64,000 bases of DNA from Aegilops tauschii subsp. strangulata (lineage: Eukaryota; Streptophyta; Magnoliopsida; Poales; Poaceae): positions 363,380,267 to 363,444,266 of the forward strand of contig NC_053040.3 of the NCBI RefSeq assembly GCF_002575655.3. Reading direction: 5' to 3'. Below are positions 45,120 to 56,605 of this stretch, one piece after another. The translations under genes and the position numbers were made by a program. Positions within the stretch are counted from its first letter, which is position 1. Every line of letters begins with the position of its first letter. The notes beneath the pieces were generated by a model that was not told the origin of the DNA, did not search any database, and worked only from the letters and a program-made list of their open reading frames with translations.

Positions 45120-48100
45120 GCTATGTGGTGTCGACTTAGTCAACAAACAAGTGTGCCAACCTTGACCGTTGGATTGACATTCAATGTCTGTCGTGTTTCT
45201 TCAATCTCTTCTTCTCCAACCGCCAAAGCCAAACCAGCGCCAGCGGTAGTGCACGCTCCCGCCTCCCACGGCTGGTTGTGCTGCCGCGCACGCATCGTGG
45301 CCACATTGCACCCTAAAACTCTGCGCATCTTCCTCGGCTCCTGTTTGTTCCCATCCGAGGCCTCACCATTGTCCTCCACCTTGGTTCGCTCGCCGTGGTG
45401 CCACCCTCCAGTGTTGTCAACATGGTCAACAACCGAGAGGAATAAGGAGATGACTGTACATGGTGAGGATGACAGTAGAGACCCACCAGGATCATGGTAG
45501 TAGGCAAGCAAGTGCCTCCTTTATTACAAGGAAAAAAGGGTTCCTCCTAATGGTTTCCGGACATCTGGGTCGCACGCCACTGTCAATGTAGTCAATAAGC
45601 GAGATAACATCATAAGGAGCTGCAGACACCTGGGACCCAGCACAGCGCAATATTTTTTCGGGACGGAGAAGGGTATCAACTGGGTTGTGCAGGAGCTGTG
45701 GCCCATCTAGCCCAGGCTTTTATTTCATATGTTTACCACATGACCAGCCCAATTTTTTTCATTTCTAAAAATGGCTATTCCAGATATTTTGTTTTTTGCA
45801 GAATAACCAATGTAGGCCTACTTGCTTTTCTATGCCCTGCTGGGCCGGAAATCTTTCAAGATGAGGAGGGATGCATTCAGGCTTGCCTAGAAAATGGGCT
45901 ATATGTAATAAGAAATGGGCTACAAGTAATAAGAAATGGGATGTAAAATGAAAAAATAGAGCAAACAGGCAATTAGTTCCAAAATACTTTTTTCTTTCGG
46001 ATTTTGATATTTTAAATTTCATTGTTTTTGTGCGGGTAAAATTTCATTGGATTTAAATTAAGGTATGTTTAGTTTTAAAATTAATTTGAATCTAGCTAGA
46101 AATTTCGGGCTACGTGCTATTTGGGAAAGATTTGGAGGCTCACTTGTGGGTCTACTAGGTTGACGTGTACGAAAGGCTTTGTCAACTTAGTCCACAAATG
46201 ATTCTAGCAGCGGTGATCGTTGGATGTTAATCCAACGGCCGTGCTGCTTCTTCAATATCCGATCTTCTTGCTCCAGCCGCCCAAACTAGCGCCGGTGGGA
46301 CTGCCTGCTCCCGCCTCCCGTGGCCGGCTGTGGTGCCGCACAGGCCGCACCGAACCACCCTACTCCATCACTGGCCAGGCCATTCCTCTACTCACCCACA
46401 CCTCCTGTTATTTTCCGGTGATGGCAGCCGAACCAGTAAACCCTCGTACTCCCCACCGCGTGGGCAACCACTGCCGAGTCTTCCCCGGCTCCGGGTCATT
46501 CCCTTCCTAGGCCTCGTCATTGTCCAATGCCCTGGTGCTATCGGCACGGCATGGTGAACGTGGTCAACGAATGAAATCCATCGGAAGAGATTGTATGTGG
46601 AGAGGCTGACAGCTTGGTCCACGGCGTACGCAAGTAAGTGTCTCCTTATTACACGCGAAATAATGATTCGTCCACCTGATAGCGAGGACCCACCGGAAGG
46701 GCCTCGGTATTTCTTGAAAAAAGTGTTCCTCCCGCTAACAGCTCGGACCCACCAGCTATATCTTCGCACACAAGGAAGTGCCTCCTTTTTACGCACAAAA
46801 AATGAATACTCCCCCTGCTAGCTGGGACCCACCATTGTGGGATGCTGACTTATGGGCCTACTAAGATGACGGGGACGGAGGGCTTTGTCAACTTAGTCAA
46901 TATGAATGATTCTAGCTCCAGTGACCGTACGATGTCCATCCAACGGTCGTAGTGGTTCTTCAACCTCTGGTCTTCTTGCTCCAGCCGCCCAAATAAGCAT
47001 CAGTCGTGCTGCCGACTCCTGCCTCCCGTGTCCGGCTGTGCTGCCACCGCTGGCCATGCCATCCCTCTATACTCACCCACACCTCCTGTTATTCTCCAGC
47101 GACGGCAGCCTCACACCGCAGCCGAAGCAGTCAACCCACATACTCCCCTCTGCGTGGGCATCCACTGCCGCGTCTTCCCCAGCTCCATGTCGTCCCCTTG
47201 CTAGGCCTCAGCTTCGTCCACCGCCCTGTTGCTCTCGGCACGGTGTGGTCAACGTGGTCAACGAACGACTTCGATCGGAAGAGTACTATACATGGAGAGG
47301 CTGACAGCTGGGTCCACGACCACAACAAGGAAGTACATACGATCGGTCTGTCTGTAGGCTGCAGCGATGAACCGTGGCCGTGTAAGGAAGGGCACGTGTC
47401 ATAGTAGAGGCGCACACGTGTCGTAGTAGAGGCGCGCACGTAGCATGTACACGTACATACAACGGCCAGGGTGCAAGAAAGAAAATACGGCCACATACGT
47501 ACATACGGGCGGGGTCTCGAACGCCTACTCACGCATACGTACGGCCAGGGCTCGTGTACATGGCTGGGTCAGAACGGAGAAACCGCATCGTCGTCGTGTT
47601 CATGGGGAGGCAACGGAATGTGTCGTGTTCATCGAGAGGCAACGGAATGCGTGCTGTTCATCGAGAGCCAAACGGCTTGGACGGAACAGCCGATGGAAAC
47701 GAGGCCTGGCGTACCGCAGAATGGAGGAAACAACCTTGTGTTCGACCGGCCATGGTGGAAACGGGATCCTGTTCATTGGGAGGTGTCTAGCATACCACAA
47801 AATGGAGGAAATGGACCTCCTACAGTCGAAACGGGGTCCTGTTAATTGGGAGGGGTGTGGCGTACCGCAAAACGGAGGAAACAGACTTGTGTTGGAGCGC
47901 TACAGTCGAAACGGGGTCCTGTTAATCGGGAGGGGTGTGGCGTACCTGCGACTGTTCATCCACGGGCTCCTGTTCATCCAGCCCCCACCGCGCTCTCCTC
48001 CACCGGCTACTGTTCAACCAGCCCTCTCCACGGGGTCTTGTTCAACCATCCCTCCATGGGCTACTGTTCATCCAGCCCTCCACCGGCTACTATTCATCTA

Positions 48101-48780
48101 GCCCTCCAGGGGGTCCTGTTCATCCAGCCCTCCACGGGGTCCTGTTCATCCACCGGCTCCATCGATCGGGGTCCTATTCATCCAGCGGGAACGACCTCTA
48201 CTACCACAGGGTCCTGTTCATCCAACCCCCACCGGGAACTGTTCATCCAAACCCCCCAACAACGCTCACTGTTCATCCAGAGGCAGCATCGATCGGCTTC
48301 AGTTAGCAGCAGTAGCGAAGGAATCACACTCGGGTTCAGTTAACAGCAAGGGATCGATCGGGGTTCAGTAACGTAGCTAGTGCAATCGCTCGGGTTCAGT
48401 TAGAGCCTGCAGTGCAATCGCTCGGGTTCAGTTAGAGCGCAACGCCTCGCACACATGCGCGTAGGTACGAGAGAAACACACATCGCTCGGCCCCCGACCA
48501 CCATGCGTAACCAGGAACTCCCCTGATATTTTCCTCGCACTCACTTCTACCATGGTTTCTCCATCATGGACGGCCCAAAGAATGTCATGCGGCTGCGTCT
48601 CTGGCCCGCCTAGGACGAAAAGCCCATTTCCTGTCATGATTTTGGTCATAGAAGTAGGAGCCCACCACATCTATGATGATACCGGGTTTTGTCACAATTA
48701 TCGTCATAGAAGTGTCATAAGCATGACAGAAAAAAAATCGTTCGGCCCAAAATGTCAGGATGTGTCCTTTTTTTATAGTG
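45120..48780 (-). mobile_element. CACTA element arm, ending ..TAGTG at 48,780
   Basis: On the minus strand it begins CACTATAAAAAAAGG and runs through subterminal 'tcatgacag/tatgaca' motifs, a GATGAACAG minisatellite and repeated units of about 0.67 kb containing GTTGACCACGTTGAC. It is an inverted copy of 52,582-57,900. CACTA transposase (TNP2) remains upstream on the plus strand, so this is read as the 3' arm of a CACTA element. The 132-, 165- and 218-codon ORFs inside are repeat artefacts. Confidence 0.75.
47940..48280. repeat. Minisatellite 'gggtcctgttcatcca' in the CACTA arm
   Basis: At least eight irregular copies of 'cctgttcatccagccc' and 'ctactgttcatcc' variants. The right arm has the complementary array ('gatgaacaggaccccg') at 53,230-53,530. 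Confidence 0.8.
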
Positions 48781-50604
48781 GTATCAACTGTGTGACCAGA
48801 GAAGTCACCTTGACAAGCCAGGAAGGTCGAACCACAAAATCCTATGCCCGTTGGAGCATACCCAAGAAAGAAATGGTCTTCACAGCTGTAGCTGAAGAAT
48901 TGGAATTAATTCCTGTGGTCAGTGAGTTTCCAGATGTATTCCCCGAGGAATTACCAGGAATGCCGCCAAACCGGGAGCTTGAGTTTGAAGTTGATCTTGT
49001 GCACGGGACCACACCGTTATACAAGAAGTATTATCGGATGCCTTCGTCAGAATTAGTGGAATTAAAGAAACAACTTGATGAGATGCTTTAGAAAGGATAT
49101 ATCTGTCCGAGCTCTTCACCATGGGGATCACCCGCAATATTTGTGGACAAGAAAGAGGACAGTCTCCGGATGTGTGTGGATTACCGTCAGCTGAATGATG
49201 TCACTATCAAGAACAAATATCCACTACCAAGGATTGATGATTTGTTTGATCAACTCAGCAGGGCAAGAGTATTCTCCAAGATTGATTTGAGGACCGGATA
49301 CCACCAGCTCAAGATCAAGAAGGAAGATATTCCTAAGAGAGAGTTCACTACCCGATGCGGTCTTTACGAATATACGGTTATGTCTTTCGGCCTCACCAAT
49401 GCCCCTGCTTTCTTCATGCATATGATGAATAAGGTATTCATGGATTTCTTGGACAAGTTTGTGGTGGTCTTCATTGATGACATCCTCATATACTCGAAAG
49501 GTGAAGAAGAGCACAAGGGACATCTCAGAGTAGTATTGCAAAGACTCCGTGACCATCAGCTATACATAAAATTCAGCAAATGCGAATTTTGTCTCAAACA
49601 AGTCGGATTTTTGGAGCATGTTCTTTCAGCAGAAGGCATAGCTCTGGACCCAGGCAAAGTAAAGGACGTGCTTGATTGGACAGCACCCACGACCGTATCT
49701 GAGATCCGGAGTTTTCTTGGATTAGCCGGATACTACCGCTGATTCATTGATGGTTTCTCTAAGATTGCCAAGCCAATGACGGAACTCCTCAAGAGCGATA
49801 AGAAATTTGAATGGACTCAGGCCTGCGAAAAAAGTTTCAATGAGTTGAAGACCAGATTGACGACAGCACCGGTGTTGACCCTTCCAGACATCTATCGCAG
49901 CTTTGATGTATACTGTGATGCATCCAGGAAAGGTATTGGGTGTGTACTCATGCAAGATGGCAAGGTTATAGTATACGCATCCCGCCAGCTACGACCCCAG
50001 GAAGGGAACTATCCTACACATGATTTGGAGTTGGCCGCAGTTGTGCACGCGCTGAAAATTTGGAGACACTACCTCATTGGAAAAAGGTGCCAGATATTTA
50101 CTGACCACAAGAGCCTCAAGTATATATTCACTCACCGAACTTAAACCTTCGACAACGAAGATGGCTCGAGTTGGTCAAGGATTATGACCTTGGAATAAAT
50201 TATCATCCGGGTAAGGGCAACGTGGTTGCTGATGCCCTCAGTCGCAAGCCTGCCCGTCTGAATGCCATGACGGAGTCCTTGCCTCCCGAACTCCAATAAG
50301 GGATTGCTCAGCTTAACTTGGGTATTGTTAATGCCGGCCTTGCAAATATATTGGAAATAACTCCTACCCTTGAGGATGAGATCCGCATGGCCCGGACAGA
50401 TGACTTAGTTCTACAACACCATGTCAAGCATATGCAAGAAGGCAACACCCAAGATTTCTCTAAGGATCAGCAAGGTATGCCAAGGTTTCAAGGATGGATT
50501 TGCGTACCTGAGCAAGCAGACCTGAGAAAGAAGATCTTGGCAGAAGCGCACGAATCTTCGTATTCAATTCACCCAGGAGGTACCAAAATGTACGAAGACT
50601 TTCT
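48781..50604 (+). pseudogene. Tekay/Del-type chromovirus gypsy pol fragment
   Basis: Begins mid-protein right after the CACTA terminus. In order: pre-RT segment (FPDVFPEELPGMPPN); RT with [34 protein letters not shown] and the catalytic FIDD box (about 49,470-49,481); RNase H ([26 protein letters not shown]); then a frameshift near 50,140 into [17 protein letters not shown]. Last comes the start of the integrase zinc finger (EAHESSYSIHPGGTKMYED), where it stops against a LINE. Stops: TAG at 49,089, TGA at 49,741 (GYYR-FI, Arg lost), TAA at 50,297. No LTRs, gag or integrase core, so it is a dead internal fragment. Confidence 0.88.
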
Positions 50605-52570
50605 TTCATGGTTTTGAATTATGATTTGCAAAGTCTGAAGCTCTTGATGGGCTTGCCCAGAAAGGGGCAAGTGAAACCATGATAACAAGTTGTGATAATT
50701 TAAACCCTCTGCCACTAACACTGAAGTGTCCTTAACATAGGAAAACGGCCTGGGGAATCTGTGTTGCAGGGGCATAACAGAGTCACCAACCTTCCATTTA
50801 TCCTGCCAGAAAAGTGTAGTACCTCCTTTATTGATTTCCACCCAAGAAACCTGTCCGAACTGATCAAGCAATTTGAGTATGTCCTTCCACCAATAGGATC
50901 CACATGAGGCTGTTCCTTGGGGCACAAGATCATGATAATAAGAGTTCCAAATGAGTCGCACCCAAGGAATATCTGCTTTATTAAGGACTTGCTAACATGC
51001 TTCAACAGTAGTGCCACATTCTGAAAACCAAGTTCAAGAATTCCTAGACCACCTTTATTCTTGGGTCTGCAAATTAACTCCCAAGAAGCCAAGGATGGGG
51101 CAGGCTCTTGCCTATTCTTCCTCCATAAACATCCCCTCTGAATTCTTCGCAGTTGCTTCAAAATACCAGGTGGGATGAGCAAGCTACACAGGAAGAAGAT
51201 TGGCAAAGATGATAATGCAGAATTAAGGTGTTGCAATATGCCACGCTGAGCAAGAAAAGATGAACTAGCAGTCATTCTCCTCTCCATATAGGTTACTAGG
51301 GGCATCAGATCAAACATTGTAGGCCTAGTAGTTCCCACAGGCAAGCCCAAGTAAGTAAAGGGCATCTTCCCCACCTGGCAACCAAAGATTGAAGCTAGAC
51401 TCTTAGTTTCCTCCTGTGAGACATTAATAGGGACCATACATGATTTATGATAGTTAACATCTAGACCAGTTGATTGTGAGAAGACCAACAACATTCTCTT
51501 AAGTGCCAATAGCTGATGTTCATCTGCTAGAACAATGATCAATGTGTCATCTGCATACTGCACAATTGGGTAATCTTTGTCATGGCAAGGGATGGGCAAT
51601 TTTAATTCCCACTTTTGATGCATATCATTAACCGCAAACTATAATAAATCTGCAGCGAGGAGAAAAATTAGGGGTGATACAGGATCTCCTTGCCTCACAC
51701 CTTTTTTACATACAAATTGCTTTCCAGGCACCCCATTCAAAAGAACTAAAGAAGTTCCAGAAGTCAACAAATCCTTTACCCAGCTGATTTATTTATCATT
51801 AAAACCTTTATACTTCATAATCTCAAAAATAGCAGAATGCTCTATAGAATCAAAAGCCTTCTCAAAATCCAGCTTTAAAATTAAGATGGGCCTCTTAGGC
51901 CCTGTTTGGTTCAGCTTTTATCGACGGATTCCGCTGCCGTGCAGCAGAATCTAAACCAAAGGGCGAACCCAGCAGAATCCGATTCCAGAAATCCGCTGCC
52001 AAAATCTGAACCAAAAGCGGAAGCAGCCCAGGACATGCTTTCCAAAATCTGATTCCACTGCGGGCCAAAATCTGAAAAAATTGTATCAGCTGGTTTGCCA
52101 AATGACCTACATCTTTTTCACATCAGATTTTCCACAGCTGTTTTTCCACAGCAGATTTTTCACAGCTGCTTTTAGAAATCCACAGCCGAACCAAACAGGG
52201 CCTTAGACTGATGACATTGATGCAGATAGTCCATAGTCCAGCCAATGCAATCCTAAATGGTCCTTGATTTAATAAAACCATACTGGTTTTTATGAATGCA
52301 CATCATGATCAACTCCTAGAATCTAGTGGCAGCCATCTTAGACAGAAACTTGTTTCCCATACCAGTCAAAGAAATTGGCCTGTAATCACCTACAACTTCA
52401 GGTGAAAGCTTTTTGGTATGAGAGTAATAAAAGACCCATTAATATTTTCCAACTAAGCTTTGCCATCATAAAAGTTCTGAGCCAAAGTATAGAATTCCTG
52501 TTGTGTTGGATAGAGCATAAACAAATAATTTGGTAGCCACCGTTCGTATATTTTTGCTAATAATCCTTAT
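50605..52570 (-). pseudogene. L1-type LINE ORF2 reverse transcriptase fragment
   Basis: Minus strand. From its 5' side: ITLIPKKLSPEVVGDYRPISL, NKFLSKMA, QYGFIKSRTI (52.45-52.2 kb), interrupted by a MITE, then [28 protein letters not shown], a TAG, and the catalytic YADD at about 51,546-51,557. The thumb/zf-RVT part follows (TYLGLPVG, GGLGILELGFQN, ASCGSYWWKDILKLLD, LFWQDKWKVGD). It is cut at about 50,605 against the gypsy fragment. The endonuclease and 3' tail are missing. LINEs copy themselves by target-primed reverse transcription. Confidence 0.88.
51897..52202. mobile_element. Tourist-like (PIF/Harbinger) MITE, about 305 bp
   Basis: Terminal inverted repeats ggccctgtttggttc / gaaccaaacagggcc flanked by TTA on both sides, inside the LINE RT frame. 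Inner 'ccacagctg' and 'cagattttt' repeats. Non-coding. Confidence 0.85.
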
Positions 52571-52937
52571 CAATTTCCTCACACTACAAAAAAAGACACA
52601 TCCGTGACATTTAGGGCCGAACGAATTTTTTTCTGTCATGCTTATGACACTTCTATGATGATAATTGTGACAAAACACGGTACCATTATAGATGTGGTGG
52701 GCTCCTACTTCTATGACAAAAATTCATGACAGAAAATGGGCTTTTCATCCTAGGCGGGCCGGAGACGCAGCTGCATGACATTCTTTGGGCCATCCATGAC
52801 GGAAAAAATCGTGGTAGAAGCAAGGGCGAGGAAAACATCAGGGAGTTCCCGGTTACGATGGGTGGTCGGGGCCGAGCGATGCATTGTGGTTTGCGCGTTT
52901 CTCTCGTGTACACGCGTGTGTGCGAGCTGTTGGGCTC

Positions 52938-53115
52938 TAACCGAACCCGAGCGATCGCACTGCTAGATATGTTACTGAACCCGAGCGATCGATCCCTTGG
53001 ATGTTAACTAAACCTGAGCGATCGATCCCTTGGCTGTTGACTGAACCCGAGCGATTTCTTCGCTGCTGCTGCTAACTGAACCCGAGTGATCGATCGCTGA
53101 TGATGCTGCTTACTG
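52938..53115 (+). repeat. Tandem 'gaacccgagcgatcgatc' repeats
   Basis: Five to six copies of 'ctaactgaacccgagcgat' variants spaced about 30-45 bp, many with palindromic gcgatcgatc. The left arm has the mirrored set at about 48,300-48,440. Position just inside the terminus suits transposase-binding repeats; this is inference. Confidence 0.65.
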
Positions 53116-56052
53116 AAGCCGATCAAGCCCCCGTGCGAGACGTAGCCAGCCGGTGTTGGGTTGCCTCTAGATGAACAGTGACCGTTGCTACCGTGCGCGC
53201 GGTAAGTAGAACGAGTCGAGACGTGGTGAGTCGAGCCGGTTGGTTGGCTGTGGATGAACAGTTCCTGGTGGGGGTTGGATGAACAGGACCCCGTTGTAGT
53301 AGGTCATTGCCGTTGGATGAACAGGACCCCGAGGAGGCCGCCGCACCCTAGCCGGTTGGGGGTGGATGAACAGGACCCCGGGGAGGCTGGATAACAGTAG
53401 CCGATGGAGGCTGGATGAATAGTAGGCGTGGATGAACAGTAGCTGGTGGAGGCTGGAGGAGGCCGACGGTGGATGAACAGTAGCCCATGGAGGCTGGAGC
53501 GAGGCAGTAGACGGTGGATGAACAGGACCCCTTTTCGACCGTAGGCGCTCCAACACAAGTCCGTTTCCTCCGTTTGCGGTAAACCACACCCATCCCGATC
53601 AACAGGACCCGGTTTCGACCGTAGGAACTCGAACACAAGTCCGTTTCCTCCGTTTTGCGGTACGCCAGACCCTTTCCGATGAACAGGACCCCGTTTCGAC
53701 CATGCACGGTCAGACAGAAGGCCCGTTTCCTCCATTCTGTGGTACGCAAGACCTCGTTTCGGCTGTTCCGTCCAAGCCGGTTGGATCCCGATGAACACGA
53801 CGTATTCCGTTGCCTCGTTATGAACACGACACATTCTGTTGCCTCCCGATGAACATGACGCGGTTTCTCCGTTCCGACCCAGCCGGTTGGCTTCCGATGA
53901 ATACGATGACGTTGCTGTCGTCCATTGCCTCTCCATGCACACGAGCCATGGCCGTACGTATGCGCGAGTACGCATTCGAGAACCTGCACGTATGTATCTA
54001 CATGGCCGTATTTTTTGACCGTAGCGCTCCAACACAAGTCTGTTTCCTCCGTTTTGCGGTACACCACACCCCTCCCGATTAACAGGACCCCGTTTTGACT
54101 GTAGGAGGTCCATTTCCTCCGTTTTGCGGTATGCTAGACACCTCCCAATGAACAGGATCCCGTTTCCACCATGGCCGGTCGAACACAAGGTTGTTTCCTC
54201 CGTTCTGCGGTACGCCAGGCCTCGTTTCCATCGGCTGTTCCGTCCAAGCCGTTTGGCTCTCGATGAACAGCACGCATTCCGTTGCCTCCCGATGAACACG
54301 ACACATTCCGTTGCCTCCCCATGAACACGACGACGATGCGGTTTCTCCGTTCTGACCCAGCCATGTACACGAGCCCTGGCCGTACGTATGTGTGAGTAGG
54401 CGTTCGAGACCCCGCCCGTATGTACGTATGTGGCCGTATTTTCTTTCTTGCACCCTGGCCGTTGTACGTACGTGTACATGCTACGTGCGCGCCTCTACTA
54501 CAACACGTGTGCGCCTCTACTATGACACGTGCCCTTCCTTACACGGCCACGGTTCATCGCTGCAGCCTACAGACAGACCGATCGTATGTACTTCCTTGCC
54601 GTGGCCGTGGACCCAGCTGTCAGCCTCTCCATGTATAGTACTCTTTCGATCGAAGTCGTTCGGTGACCACGTTGACCACACCGTGCCGAGAGCAACAGGG
54701 CGGTGGAAGACGGCGAGGCCTAGCAAGGGGACGACACGGAGCCGGGGAAGACGCGGCAGTGGATGCCCACGCAGAGGGGAGTATGTGGGTTGACTGCTTC
54801 GGCTGCGGTGTGAGGCTGCCGTCGCTGGAGAATAACAGGAGGTGTGGGTGAGTATAGAGGGATGGCATGGCTAGCGGTGGCAGCACAGCCGGACACGGGA
54901 GGCAGGAGTCGGCAGCACGACTGACGCTTATTTGGGCGGCTGGAGCAAGAAGACCAGAGGTTGAAGAACCACTACGACCGTTGGATGGACATCGTACGGT
55001 CACTGGAGCTAGAATCATTCATATTGACTAAGTTGACAAAGCCCTCCGTCCCCGTCATCTTAGTAGGCCCATAAGTCAGCCTCCCACAATGGTGGGTCCC
55101 AGCTAGCAGGGGGAGTATTCATTTTTTGTGCATAAAAAGGAGGCACTTCCTTGTGTGCGAAGATATAGCTGGTGGGTCCGAGCTGACAGCGGGGGGACGT
55201 TTTTTTCAAGAAATATAGAGGCCCTTCCGGTGGGTCCCAGCTGTCAGGTGGAGGAATCATTATTTTGCGCGTAATAAGGAGGCATTTCCTTGTGTGGACC
55301 CCTACTGTCAGCCTCTTCCGATGGCTGTTGTTTGTTGACCATGTTGACCTCGCCGTGCCGAGAGCACAAATGCGGTGGACGAGGGTGAGGCCCAGGAAGG
55401 GAATGACCCTGAGCCGGCGAAGCCACCGTAGCGGATGCCCACGCTGAAGGGTGTACGAGCGCTGACTGGTCGGCTGTGGGGTGAGGCTGACGTCGCCGGA
55501 AAATAACAGGATGTGTGGGTGGGTAGAGGGATGGCCTGGCGGCAGCACAGCCAGCCATGGGAGGAGGGAGCAGGCAGTCCCGCCGGCGCTGGTTTGGGCG
55601 GCTGGAGCAGGAAGATCAGAGATTGAAGAAGCACGGCGGCCGTTGGATGGACATCCAACAGTCACTGCTCTGTGTTGACTAAGTTGACAAAGCGTTGCAT
55701 ACGCGTCAAAAAAAATTAGGACAACGTCATCGTCAACCTAGTAGGCCCAGAAGTCAGCCTCCAAATCTGTGGAAAACAACATACATCCCATTAGCCGGTA
55801 TTTTCAATAATTTATAGCCCATTTGCTAATTCTTAAGGATATTTGAAGCCCATATTCTTTTTATTAGCTTTACAGACCATATATTCTGGGCACTGCTAAA
55901 AAATTCAACGAAAATTTTCATATTCGGTGGGGTCCGAACTCTTTTAATCAAGAAATTTTGAGTCGCGTTAGAAATAATTTTTAAAAAATTATATCAAAAT
56001 AAAATTCAAAAAACAATTCTTCGCAAAAAAATGAATGAAATTTAAAATCTTA

Positions 56053-56240
56053 ACTAGCAAGATGCCCGTGCGTTGCACGGAACATGAAGATGCATTTGTA
56101 TGAGTAGTTTATCTTGTGGGAGAAAAGACGATCTTTTAATGTAATTTCCAGTTGGCTTTGGTTTTTATAAGAGTAGAGAGTAGAGAAATCCAGAAAAAAA
56201 ATGATATTTTAATGTAATTGCCGGTTGGCTTTGGTTTAAA
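56053..56240 (-). mobile_element. Helitron-type 3' tail inserted in the right CACTA arm
   Basis: Hairpin ccgtgc-aac-gcacgg plus CTAG/T on the minus strand (56,053-56,080). The block up to about 56,240 has no counterpart in the left arm, where the flanking 'gaaatttaaaat' and 'ttttacatcccatttctta' sequences are nearer each other. It contains two tandem copies of a 'gttggctttggttt' segment. Confidence 0.55.
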
Positions 56241-56605
56241 ATTTACAACCCATTTCTTACAACTTATAGCCCGTTTTTCGGGGAAGCCCGTTTCATACTA
56301 CTTTACATCCCTCCCTCCTCGTCTTGAAAGATTTGCTGCCCAACAGGGCTGAGAAAAGCAAGTAGGCCTCGGTTTTGGTGTTCTCCAAAAAAACGGGGCT
56401 AGGCATTTTCAAAAAGAAAAAAGATATCAACTGGGCTCATCATGTGCTTAAATAAAAGCGTAAGTGTGGGCTAGACGGGCCACAGCCCCCGCACAACGCG
56501 CAATTGAGCTCCGTCTCTGAAACTAAAGAAAAACTGGGTGAGCTGCTAGGTCCCTGGTGTTATCCGCTCGTTGTGTAATTTTAACAAATCCGCCGCCGCG
56601 TAGGC

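Noticed and set aside
53304..54479. 391-codon minus-strand ORF, and its 218-codon counterpart at 47,445-48,101
   Set aside because: Both run through the minisatellite of the CACTA arms. The protein only reflects the tandem DNA repeat, with no domain.
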